This document shows, piece after piece, positions 33,478 to 40,753 of a DNA stretch of 64,000 nucleotides (position 1 is the stretch's first letter; every line of letters begins with the position of its first letter). Made by a program: the position numbers and the translations under genes. The stretch is from assembly GCA_003602285.1 (NCBI GenBank), contig QZVU01000004.1:62001-126000 (forward strand). Direction: 5' to 3'. This stretch comes from Arthrobacter frigidicola. Its GTDB lineage: Bacteria; Actinomycetota; Actinomycetes; Actinomycetales; Micrococcaceae. The notes below the pieces were generated by a model. It had not been told where the DNA came from. It was given only the letters and a program-made list of their open reading frames with translations, and did not search any database.

Positions 33478-34326
33478 ATGGCTGATACTCCGCGAGAACC
33501 CTCCACCCTTGAGGCGCGCTCCATCACGCTCGGCTATGACGAGCGGAAGGTGGTGGACGGGCTCACCGTGGCGCTGCCGCCGGGCAGGGTTAGCGTCATC
33601 GTCGGCGCCAACGGCAGCGGAAAATCGACGCTGCTGCGGGGCCTGGCCCGGCTGCTCAAGCCCTCGGGCGGGTCGGTGCTGCTCGACGGGCAGGACATCC
33701 GCTCCCTTCCCTCCCGTGCCGTGGCCCGCACCATCGGGCTGCTGCCCCAGGCGCCCGTGCCGCCCGGTGGGATCACCGTCGCGGAACTCGTCGGCCGCGG
33801 CCGCTACCCCCACCAGGGCTGGTTCCGCCGGTGGACCCCCGGGGACGACGCCGCCGTGGCCGAGGCCCTGCGGGTGACGGACACGCTCGCCTTTGCCGAC
33901 CGCTCCGTCGATGAGCTGTCCGGGGGCCAGCGGCAGCGCGTCTGGATCGCCCTGGCACTCGCCCAGCAGACCGACATCCTGCTCCTTGACGAGCCGACCA
34001 CCTTCCTCGACGTCGCCCACCAGATCGAAGTGCTCGACCTGATCACCGACCTCAACCGGGGCTCCGGCACCACTGTGGCCATGGTGCTCCACGACCTCAA
34101 CCTTGCGGCCCGCTATGCCCACCATCTGATCGTGCTCAAGGACGGGCGCCTCGCGGCGCAGGGCCCGCCGGCCGCCGTCGTCACGCCCCGGCTGGTGCAC
34201 GAGGTCTTCGGCCTGCGATGCACCGTCATCGCCGACCCCGTTGCGGGAACCCCCCTCGTGGTCCCGATAGGCCGCCACCACACCGCGTCCGTGCCCGCCG
34301 GGGCCGGCGCCGGGGCGGCGTCATGA
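33478..34326 (+). CDS. Siderophore ABC transporter ATP-binding protein
   Basis: 282 residues of the FepC/FhuC type. Walker A GANGSGKST (residues 43-51), Q-loop LLPQAP, signature LSGGQRQR, Walker B ILLLDEPTTFLD and the switch His in VLHDLNLAARYA. The RGRYPHQGWF stretch after the Q-loop is characteristic of iron-siderophore ATPases. It powers uptake by the two upstream permeases. An Ala/Gly-rich end overlaps the next gene by 4 bases. Confidence 0.94.
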   Translation: MADTPREPSTLEARSITLGYDERKVVDGLTVALPPGRVSVIVGANGSGKSTLLRGLARLLKPSGGSVLLDGQDIRSLPSRAVARTIGLLPQAPVPPGGITVAELVGRGRYPHQGWFRRWTPGDDAAVAEALRVTDTLAFADRSVDELSGGQRQRVWIALALAQQTDILLLDEPTTFLDVAHQIEVLDLITDLNRGSGTTVAMVLHDLNLAARYAHHLIVLKDGRLAAQGPPAAVVTPRLVHEVFGLRCTVIADPVAGTPLVVPIGRHHTASVPAGAGAGAAS

Positions 34327-35369
34327 CCGAAACCACCCGGCGCCCGGCCCGGACCGCGCCCGCGGTTCCCCCGGTGCTCGCCTTCGACGTCGAGGTGAAG
34401 AAGGTCCAGAGGATCGGCGCGAACTTCCAGCGCGTCACCTTCGGCGGGGACAGCCTGCGGGACTTCGGCGTGAACGGGCCGACCTGCGATCTGCGGATCA
34501 AGGTCATCATCCCGCCGCCCGGCGGCGGCACCGTCGACCTCCCCGGCGAACTTCTGCGTGGGGCCGGCGACGGCTGGTACCAGCGCTGGCTCGGCCTTGA
34601 CCCGGCCGAGCGCGGCGTCATGCGCACCTACACCGTTCGGGAGTCCCGCTGCCAGGGCGCCTCACCGGAAATCGACGTTGACTTCGTCCTGCACTTCGAC
34701 GCTGATGGCAGCGCCGGGCCGGCCGCGCTATGGGCGGCCGGTGCGGTTCCCGGGGCGACGTTGTGCCTGATCGGTCCGAACGCGGCGGCCGCCCGGTGTG
34801 CGACCGCCGGAGCGTACGGCGGCATCGAGTGGCGGCCCGGACTGGCTGGCTCGGTCCTCCTGGCCGGGGACGAGACCGCGGTCCCGGCCATCAGTGCAAT
34901 CCTCGAATCCCTGCCGCCGGAACTGGGCGGGCAGGCCTTCCTCGAAGTCGCCGACGCGGCGGACATCCAGCCCCTTGTCACCCCCTCCTCGGTGGAGATC
35001 ACCTGGCTCGTGCGCGGGCGCGCAGAGCACGGCGGGCTCCTGGCCCAGGCCGTGCGCCGCGCCCTTCCCCCGCCCGGCTGGGCCGTCCTGGCCGGGTCCG
35101 CCCCGGACCGGCGGGGCGCCCCCGGGCCCGAGCCCGAGGAGGTGGACGTCGACCGGACCATCCTTTGGGAAACACCGCAGGCGCTCTCCGCCGCGGCCAC
35201 CGCGACCACCGAACGCCCTCCGGGATCCCAGCCCTTCTACGCGTGGATTGCGGGGGAGGCCTCGATGGTGCGGGAACTGCGCCGGTACCTGGTCCGCGAC
35301 GTGGGCATCGACCGGAAACAGGTCGCCTTCATGGGCTACTGGCGCCGTGGCCGGTCCGAATCTGCGTAG
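34323..35369 (+). CDS. Siderophore-interacting protein (ferric-siderophore reductase, SIP family)
   Basis: 348 residues. An N-terminal FAD-binding barrel (residues 20-150) contains MRTYTVRE, the flavin motif, and VDFVLHFDADGSAGPAALWA. The C-terminal NAD(P)H domain opens with VLLAGDETAVPAISAILESLP and closes with YAWIAGEASMVRELRRYLV. These are the ViuB/SIP signatures. It should reduce Fe(III) in imported siderophores to release iron in the cytosol. Last gene of the iron operon, overlapping the ATPase gene. Confidence 0.92.
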   Translation: MTETTRRPARTAPAVPPVLAFDVEVKKVQRIGANFQRVTFGGDSLRDFGVNGPTCDLRIKVIIPPPGGGTVDLPGELLRGAGDGWYQRWLGLDPAERGVMRTYTVRESRCQGASPEIDVDFVLHFDADGSAGPAALWAAGAVPGATLCLIGPNAAAARCATAGAYGGIEWRPGLAGSVLLAGDETAVPAISAILESLPPELGGQAFLEVADAADIQPLVTPSSVEITWLVRGRAEHGGLLAQAVRRALPPPGWAVLAGSAPDRRGAPGPEPEEVDVDRTILWETPQALSAAATATTERPPGSQPFYAWIAGEASMVRELRRYLVRDVGIDRKQVAFMGYWRRGRSESA

Positions 35370-35497
35370 CGGCACGGCGCGCCGCCGCCGACACGCCCGT
35401 TGGAAGATAACGGAATTGTAACTTCCGGCAAAAAGAGTAAGCTTGCGTGAAGTCTCAACACCGTGTATTCCCCCCTGGTCCGCACGCCCAGCCCTGT

Positions 35498-35716
35498 CAG
35501 CGGACCGCTCTGACCCACCTCATGACAGGGGCGGAGGACCCACTTCCCGGCAGCGCACCGCTGTCTTCGGGGTGAAGCCTCACTGCATTGAACTGTCCGC
35601 ACACAGCGGACCGGATGCCCGCGTGCCCGCTGAGGGTGCATGCAGGGAGCCGGCCCTGTGCAGTGGGGCCGAGTCGACTCTTGCTCGAACCCGACAGCTA
35701 ACTTCGCAGGCGTCGC
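35498..35716 (+). promoter_or_regulatory. ydaO/yuaA-type c-di-AMP riboswitch
   Basis: The 361-base leader holds the ydaO core elements in order: GGGGCGGAGGACCCA (35528-35542), TTCGGGGTGAA with AGCC, and CGAACCCGACAGCTAAC followed by TTCGCAGGCGTCGCAGAG. It ends about 15 bases before the TTG start of the M23 peptidase. In Actinobacteria this class precedes cell-wall hydrolases and turns them down when c-di-AMP is high. A TAAGCTT/TATTC-rich stretch near 35430-35470 may hold the promoter. Confidence 0.92.
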
Positions 35717-35731
35717 AGAGAGGCATCGAAC

Positions 35732-36583
35732 TTGACCAACCCGGCCCTGCCCGGACGCCGCCGCGCGTCCGCAGCTGTCCCCAGCGCCACAGCAACACCG
35801 GCTCCCGCCGCGCGGGAAGCCGTCTCCGACTTCCCCACCCGCCGCTCGCTCCGGCCCGAGCCGCTGCCGGTCCGCCGGCGCGAACTGCGTCGCACGGAGG
35901 CCTCCGACACCAAGCCGGCGGGCCTCCTTCCGCGGATGCGCGCCGGGGCCCTCGTCGTAGGCCTGGCCGCCGTCGGCGCGGGCCTGGTCATGGGCGCCGT
36001 CCCCGCCCCCGCCTCGATGGACACCAAGACCCCGACGGTCCAGGCCGCCCCTGCTGCGTCGCTGCCGCAGATCACTGCCGACGCCGCCGCCGACATCGAC
36101 TTCAGCCGCCAGAAGGTGGCCGGCGTGGCCATGGCCAAGTCCGGCGCCAAGGCCAAGACCCTCTCCACCGGGATCGCCCGGACCGGCGACAAGCCCACCC
36201 TCGCTGCGCCCCTCGCCAACCTGAGCGTCGCCTCGACCTTCGGCTACCGGGTCAACCCGCTCGGCGGCTACGCGCCCGAACTCCACACGGGGATCGACTA
36301 CGCCGGAGCATGCGGAACCCCCGTCAAGGCCTCGGACAAGGGAGTCGTCGTCGACGCCGGCTGGCACGCCTACGGCGGCGGGCAGCGGATCGTGATCGAC
36401 CACGGTAAGGGGCTCAAGTCGACCTACAACCACCTCAGCTCGATCGGCGTCAGCACTGGCCAGACCATCGCCCGCGGCGCACTGATCGGCGCCGTCGGCA
36501 CCACCGGAAACTCCACCGGGTGCCACCTTCACTTCGAAGTCCTCGTCAATGACGAGAAGGTCGACCCCCTGCCCTGGCTCTAG
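35732..36583 (+). CDS. M23 (LytM-type) peptidase, cell-wall endopeptidase
   Basis: 283 residues from a TTG, eight bases after GAGAGG. One membrane anchor or signal helix lies at residues 70-92 after a long basic cytosolic lead. The peptidase domain (160-283) has zinc ligands in HTGIDYAGACGTP (His-x3-Asp) and HLHFEV. The N-terminal half is otherwise low in complexity. It probably cleaves peptidoglycan cross-links outside the membrane. A c-di-AMP riboswitch in its leader links its synthesis to turgor or cell-wall state. Monocistronic. Confidence 0.9.
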   Translation: MTNPALPGRRRASAAVPSATATPAPAAREAVSDFPTRRSLRPEPLPVRRRELRRTEASDTKPAGLLPRMRAGALVVGLAAVGAGLVMGAVPAPASMDTKTPTVQAAPAASLPQITADAAADIDFSRQKVAGVAMAKSGAKAKTLSTGIARTGDKPTLAAPLANLSVASTFGYRVNPLGGYAPELHTGIDYAGACGTPVKASDKGVVVDAGWHAYGGGQRIVIDHGKGLKSTYNHLSSIGVSTGQTIARGALIGAVGTTGNSTGCHLHFEVLVNDEKVDPLPWL

Positions 36584-36620
36584 GCCGGATCAGGCTCTCC
36601 GCCGGAAGTCGCCAGGCCGC

Positions 36621-37580
36621 CTACGGCAGGGGATTGCTGAGGATCGCCGGGTCCTTGCGGCCGTAGGGCATGCGCAGCCGGAGCGATTCGGGCTTCATCT
36701 CGAAGGACATGTGCGTCGCCTTGCCCAGCGGGTCCCCGTCGAGCTGCACCTCGAGCGGCTCGTGGAGCTGCACCTCGGCCCGGCTGCACTGGTAGTACTC
36801 CAGCGAAGGGTCCTTGCCCTTGCCCTTCGCGAAGAGCTTGCCCGCCACGTTCAGCCAGCCGAACCGCCCCCGCGGGGCGACGGTCATCAGGTCAAGCAGC
36901 CCGTCATCGATCTTGGCCCCGGGGAAGATCTCGAGGCCGCCCATGATCTTGCCGCAGTTGCCGCCCATCACACTGCGCAGCCGGCGGTCGAAGGGCCGTC
37001 CGCCGTCGATCGTGATGGTGGTCCGGGCCGGCTTGCCCGGAAGGTTCCGGATTCCGGCATCGACGTAGGCCAGCCAGCCCACCTTGTCCTTGAGGTCGTC
37101 CCGGGTGTCCGACATGATCGCGGCGTCGTAGCCGAGGCCGGCCATGACGAGGAAGACGTGGGCCTTCTGCGCGCGGTCCACCGTGACGTGCACGACGTCG
37201 ATCCTCCGTTCGGTTCCGTGGAACGCCGTATCGACGGCTTCCTCCGGGTTGTCCACGGCGATATCGAGGTTCCTCGCCAGCAGGTTGCCCGTGCCCAAAG
37301 GCACCAGGGCCATCGCGGTCCCGGTCCCCGACAGTTCCTCGGCCACGCACCGCACCGTGCCGTCGCCGCCGGCCGCGATGACGACATCAACTCCCGCGCG
37401 CAGCGCCTCCTGCGCCTGCCCGTGGCCCGGATCCTCGACCGTTGTTTCAAGCACCAGCGGCGCCTCCCAGCCCTCTTCGGAGGAAACCCGCTCCACAATC
37501 TCCCGGGCATCCGCGCCGGTGTTCTTGATGGGATTGAGGATCAGCGCGGCCCGCTTGCCGGCACGGTCGGTGGTCGTCAT
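36621..37580 (-). CDS. Diacylglycerol kinase-like lipid kinase (YegS/DagK family)
   Basis: 319 residues. The catalytic GGDGTV loop is near residue 67, followed by PLGTGNLLARNL. ALILNPIKN at the start and FPGAKIDDGLLDLMTV in the second domain are family marks. It probably phosphorylates diacylglycerol or a related lipid, recycling it to phosphatidic acid. AAAGGAA precedes the ATG at 37580. Divergent from the SGNH hydrolase, with a 98-base shared spacer. Confidence 0.88.
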   Translation of the reverse strand: MTTTDRAGKRAALILNPIKNTGADAREIVERVSSEEGWEAPLVLETTVEDPGHGQAQEALRAGVDVVIAAGGDGTVRCVAEELSGTGTAMALVPLGTGNLLARNLDIAVDNPEEAVDTAFHGTERRIDVVHVTVDRAQKAHVFLVMAGLGYDAAIMSDTRDDLKDKVGWLAYVDAGIRNLPGKPARTTITIDGGRPFDRRLRSVMGGNCGKIMGGLEIFPGAKIDDGLLDLMTVAPRGRFGWLNVAGKLFAKGKGKDPSLEYYQCSRAEVQLHEPLEVQLDGDPLGKATHMSFEMKPESLRLRMPYGRKDPAILSNPLP

Positions 37581-37678
37581 GGATTCCTTTAGAGTCGGCT
37601 GTCGGGCCCCGCCTGTCACGGGTTGGCACGAGCCTACCCGGGCTGTGCCGCGGTTGGCAGACGCGATAGCCTTTGCTG

Positions 37679-38464
37679 ATGGATTTTTCCCAGCGGTATG
37701 TTGCACTCGGCGATTCCTTCACTGAAGGTGTCGGAGACCCCGACCCGGGAAGCCCCAACGGGGTGCGCGGCTGGGCCGATCGGGTCGCACAGCAGCTCAT
37801 CCTGGCCGACGGCTCCTGGGGGTACGCCAACCTCGCCATCCGGGGCAAGCGGATGCGCCAGATCCTTGAGGAGCAGATCGACGCAGCCGTGGCGCTGCGG
37901 CCGACCCTCGTGACGATCTACGCCGGCGCCAACGACATCCTGCGCCCGCGCGTCGACATCGACGCGTTGATGGAGCGCTACGACGCCGGAATTGCCCGGC
38001 TCGCCGCCACCGGCGCGGCGGTCGTCGTCTTCACCGGGTTCGACTCCTCCGCCTCCGCCGTCTTTGGCAGGACCCGCGGCCGCACCGCCGTCTACAACGA
38101 ACTGCTCCGCGAAATCGCCGACCACCGCGGCGCCGACATCGTCGACTACTGGCGGATGCGCGAGTTCCGGAACTGGTCCTATTGGGACACCGACCGGCTG
38201 CACATGGCCACCGCGGGCCACCTGCTCATGGCCCGGAAGGTCCTCGAAACCCTCAAGGCGTCCCACTCTGTCGACCTCCCGGAGCTCGACGCGCGGCCCG
38301 CGCTGACCCGGCTCAACCAGCTCCGGGCCGACGCCCAGTGGGCGCGCGACCACCTCTCCCCATGGGTGGGGCGGCGCCTGCGGGGAGTCTCCTCGGGTGA
38401 CGGACTCACGGCGAAGTACCCTGCGCTGAGCCAGCCCGACTGGTCCGGGGCACCTGTCCGGTGA
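37679..38464 (+). CDS. SGNH/GDSL-family hydrolase (esterase)
   Basis: 261 residues, cytosolic (no signal). Block I is VALGDSFTEGVGD with nucleophile Ser13. Block III is YAGANDIL. Block V has the Asp-x2-His dyad in YWDTDRLHMATAGHLL. A substrate ester cannot be named. No ribosome site precedes the ATG; TAGCCT (37667-37672) ends six bases before it, suggesting a leaderless message. Confidence 0.88.
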   Translation: MDFSQRYVALGDSFTEGVGDPDPGSPNGVRGWADRVAQQLILADGSWGYANLAIRGKRMRQILEEQIDAAVALRPTLVTIYAGANDILRPRVDIDALMERYDAGIARLAATGAAVVVFTGFDSSASAVFGRTRGRTAVYNELLREIADHRGADIVDYWRMREFRNWSYWDTDRLHMATAGHLLMARKVLETLKASHSVDLPELDARPALTRLNQLRADAQWARDHLSPWVGRRLRGVSSGDGLTAKYPALSQPDWSGAPVR

Positions 38465-38526
38465 GCCGGGTTCCGCCGCCGGCGGCGGGAACGGGTCCGT
38501 TCCCCGGGATGTGTCAGGATAGGCCC

Positions 38527-39015
38527 ATGGCACCGCCCCGATGGCTCACCCCCGACGAACGCCGGGCGTGGCTTGCGCTGTACGCCGTGTCGACGCTGCT
38601 GCCCGGAACCCTGGACGCCCACCTGTTCCGCGAGGCCCGCATCACCCTGTTCGACTACCACGTCCTGGCGATGCTCTCCGAGTCCGAGGAGGGAAGCCTT
38701 CCGATGAGTGAGCTCGCCGCCCGCTCCAACGCCTCCCTGTCCCGCCTCAGCCATGTGGCCAAGAAGCTCGAGGCGCGCGGCTGGCTCTCGCGCAGCCCCT
38801 CCACCCACGACGGAAGGGTCACCACCGCGGTCCTGACCGACGAGGGCATGGACGCGGTCCAGCGACTGGCGGTGAAGCACGTCGACAAGGTCCGCGAGCT
38901 GGTCTTCGACTCCCTGGACAAGCGCGACACCGCCGACCTTGAGCGGGTGGGACGGAAAATCCTCGCCGCCATCCAGGCCGACCACTGGATCCTCGGCGAG
39001 GACGGGCACACCTGA
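38527..39015 (+). CDS. MarR-family transcriptional regulator
   Basis: 162 residues from the ATG at 38527; a GTG 66 bases upstream would add an unlikely Pro/Gly-rich tail. The wing region reads LPMSELAARSNASLSRLSHVAKKLEARGWLSR, then STHDGRVTTAVLTDEG, the usual MarR recognition helix and wing. The ligand and target are unknown, and no adjacent transporter or enzyme hints at them. A CAGGAT -10 ends six bases before the ATG (leaderless candidate). Confidence 0.87.
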   Translation: MAPPRWLTPDERRAWLALYAVSTLLPGTLDAHLFREARITLFDYHVLAMLSESEEGSLPMSELAARSNASLSRLSHVAKKLEARGWLSRSPSTHDGRVTTAVLTDEGMDAVQRLAVKHVDKVRELVFDSLDKRDTADLERVGRKILAAIQADHWILGEDGHT

Positions 39016-39087
39016 GGACTCCTTCCGCAGGCGGGCAGGGCCGGGCGGCGGGGCGCGCACGGCAGAAAAAAGGGTCCGCCCGCCGGT

Positions 39088-39116
39088 TTGGCGCTGAGCC
39101 GGACGGCACGTAGTAT
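39088..39116 (+). promoter_or_regulatory. Promoter of the rpmB-rpmG-rpsN transcript
   Basis: TTGGCG (39088-39093), 17-base spacer, TAGTAT (39111-39116). The first gene starts 257 bases downstream, so the message would carry a leader of about 250 bases. The 39016-39373 gap holds no gene I can support, only this promoter, the leader and the inverted repeat at 39296-39318. Confidence 0.6.
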
Positions 39117-39295
39117 GGTATGGCGTTTGGTTGAGTCGCTCCCGCCCCGGCGGAAGTGACGCAGCTACCCGTAACCACCTGGAATATTAGGCCGCCGCCG
39201 GGACATCGACCCGCGGCGCCGAATCTTCACCGTCTTCCCCGCGGCGAGGCGCCTCGGCAGGTTCTCACCCTGCCAGGTCCACCTCCGGAAAGCTG

Positions 39296-39318
39296 CAGTA
39301 ATAACGGTGTCATTACTG
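39296..39318. promoter_or_regulatory. Candidate Zur operator
   Basis: CAGTAAT-AACGGTGTC-ATTACTG is a 7-base perfect inverted repeat with a 9-base AT-leaning centre, 55 bases before rpmB. The overall 23-base size and AT-rich arms suit a Fur/Zur-type site. Zinc-free ribosomal protein paralogues are normally Zur-controlled. The assignment rests on context; the motif is not a textbook Zur box. Confidence 0.5.
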
Positions 39319-39373
39319 GTGGCGGGACGCTTCACAAGTGATTCCGTCACGATCATCTAACTGGAGGAGAGTT

Positions 39374-39610
39374 ATGGCAGCCCACTGCCAAGTGACCGGA
39401 GCCGAGCCCGGCTTTGGACACAGCATTTCGCACTCGCACCGCCGCACGAAGCGCCGGTTCGACCCGAACATTCAGAAGAAGCGCTACTGGGTTCCGTCCC
39501 TGCGCCGCAATGTCACGCTGCAGGTTTCTGCACGCGGCATCAAGACCATCGACGTGCGGGGCATTGACGCCGTCGTCGCCGAGATCCAGGCGAGGGGAGT
39601 GAAGCTCTAA
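39374..39610 (+). CDS. rpmB: 50S ribosomal protein L28, cysteine-poor (zinc-independent) type
   Basis: 78 residues: [27 protein letters not shown] is the L28 opening. Only one Cys is left; the CxxC pairs of the zinc-binding form are lost, so this is the C-minus paralogue. Such forms replace zinc ribosomal proteins during zinc starvation. GGAGGAGAGTT precedes the ATG. Its stop overlaps the rpmG start (TAATG), so the two are coupled. Confidence 0.95.
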   Translation: MAAHCQVTGAEPGFGHSISHSHRRTKRRFDPNIQKKRYWVPSLRRNVTLQVSARGIKTIDVRGIDAVVAEIQARGVKL

Positions 39611-39777
39611 TGGCAAAGGATAAGGACGTACGTCCCATCATTAAGCTGAAGTCCACCGCCGGCACCGGCTACACCTACGTGACCCGGAAGAACCGTCGTA
39701 ACGATCCCGACCGCATGGTCCTGATGAAGTACGACCCCAAGATCCGCAAGCACGTCGAATTCCGAGAGGAGCGCTAA
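39610..39777 (+). CDS. rpmG: 50S ribosomal protein L33, cysteine-free type
   Basis: 55 residues, normal length. [20 protein letters not shown] and [18 protein letters not shown] identify L33. It has no Cys at all, so it is the C-minus version that binds no zinc. It starts inside the rpmB stop, and rpsN starts three bases after its own stop. Middle gene of the zinc-independent ribosomal set. Confidence 0.95.
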   Translation: MAKDKDVRPIIKLKSTAGTGYTYVTRKNRRNDPDRMVLMKYDPKIRKHVEFREER

Positions 39778-39780
39778 AGA

Positions 39781-40086
39781 ATGGCAAAGAAGTCAAAGAT
39801 TGCCCGCAACGAGCAGCGCAAGCTGATCGTTGAGCGCTACGCTGCGAAGCGCCTCGAGCTCAAGAAGACCCTTGTCGACGAAAACGCTTCGGACGACGCC
39901 CGCGAAGCCGCACGCCTCGGCCTGCAGAAGCTTCCGCGCAACGCTTCCCCCGTGCGCCTCCGCAACCGCGACCAGATCGACGGCCGCCCCCGCGGAACGC
40001 TCCAGAAGTTCGGTATCTCGCGTGTGCGTTTCCGCGACATGGCCCACCGCGGCGAACTGCCCGGCGTGACCAAGTCCAGCTGGTAA
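39781..40086 (+). CDS. rpsN: 30S ribosomal protein S14, long zinc-independent type
   Basis: 101 residues. The long form without the CxxC-x12-CxxC knuckle of the short 61-residue zinc S14. [36 protein letters not shown] is the S14 C-terminal signature. Completes the C-minus L28-L33-S14 operon; S18 of the mycobacterial equivalent is not present. GAGAGGAG overlaps the end of rpmG. A strong terminator follows. Confidence 0.96.
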   Translation: MAKKSKIARNEQRKLIVERYAAKRLELKKTLVDENASDDAREAARLGLQKLPRNASPVRLRNRDQIDGRPRGTLQKFGISRVRFRDMAHRGELPGVTKSSW

Positions 40087-40109
40087 CCAGCACACAGCAT
40101 CAGCAGAAG

Positions 40110-40143
40110 AAGCCGGTGGCCCTCGGGCCGCCGGCTTCTTTTG
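40110..40143 (+). terminator. Intrinsic terminator of the ribosomal operon
   Basis: AAGCCGGTGGCCC, a TCG loop and GGGCCGCCGGCTT form a near-perfect stem followed by CTTTT. Confidence 0.88.
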
Positions 40144-40378
40144 CGATCATAGCCGGAATTTCAGCCAGGCCTCCCGGCAGCGCCGGTCACCCTTCGGGAC
40201 GGCCCACGGGTCCCTGCAGGGGCCTTTCGGGGCCGGAATCGCCGTAAATTGGCTTAGATAAAGGCGCCGGAGCGGCGCAGTTCAGGGTTTTTTCCGCCCA
40301 AGCTGGTAAGTTTTCCGACAGGGGCTTTCCGAATACCCCGAAAGCTCGTTTCAATAACCATGTCCAGGAGGACCTAAA

Positions 40379-40657
40379 TTGGCTAAAAACCGTAGTGAAC
40401 TTGTTGCCGAGGTAGCTGCCAAGGCTGACACCAGCCAGGCTGCAGTCAACAGCGTGCTTGACGCCCTGTTCGACGTCTTCGCAGAGTCCGTTGCCAAGGA
40501 CGAGAAGATCAGCATCCCGGGCTGGCTCGCCGTCGAGCGCACGAGCCGTGCCGCCCGCACCGGCCGCAACCCCCAGACCGGCGAAACCATCCAGATTGCT
40601 GCCGGCCACGGCGTCAAGCTGACCGCGGGTTCGAAGCTGAAGGCCTCCGCCAAGTAG
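40379..40657 (+). CDS. hup: HU-family DNA-binding protein
   Basis: 92 residues. AKNRSELVAEVAAKADTSQ and RTSRAARTGRNPQTGE are HU signatures, the latter being the DNA-gripping beta arm. It lacks the long Lys/Ala-rich tail of mycobacterial HupB, so it is the short bacterial form. Start is a TTG with CAGGAGGACC five bases upstream; no ATG fits. It bends and compacts DNA as a homodimer. The 292-base spacer before it includes the ribosomal operon terminator and probably its own promoter. Followed by a strong terminator. Confidence 0.95.
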   Translation: MAKNRSELVAEVAAKADTSQAAVNSVLDALFDVFAESVAKDEKISIPGWLAVERTSRAARTGRNPQTGETIQIAAGHGVKLTAGSKLKASAK

Positions 40658-40671
40658 CCTCCGCAGGATTC

Positions 40672-40711
40672 AGGACCGCTGCCGGACACCGGCAGCGGTC
40701 CTTTCTGCTTT
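40672..40711 (+). terminator. Intrinsic terminator of the HU gene
   Basis: AGGACCGCTGCCGG / CCGGCAGCGGTCCT, 14-base perfect arms with an ACA loop, followed by TTCTGCTTT. Confidence 0.9.
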
Positions 40712-40736
40712 AAACGGGCCCGCGATTGGCCCTTGT

Positions 40737-40751
40737 TCTACCGGGGGTAGA
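40737..40751. promoter_or_regulatory. Palindrome over the CopD-CtaG promoter
   Basis: TCTACC-GGG-GGTAGA, perfect 6-base arms, ends 2 bases before the ATG. It overlaps TAGACA (40748-40753), a -10 candidate 16 bases after TTGGCC (40726-40731). Copper-sensing CsoR sites also have GC-rich centres with TA edges, so a copper-linked operator is possible but unproven. Confidence 0.45.
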
Positions 40752-40753
40752 CA

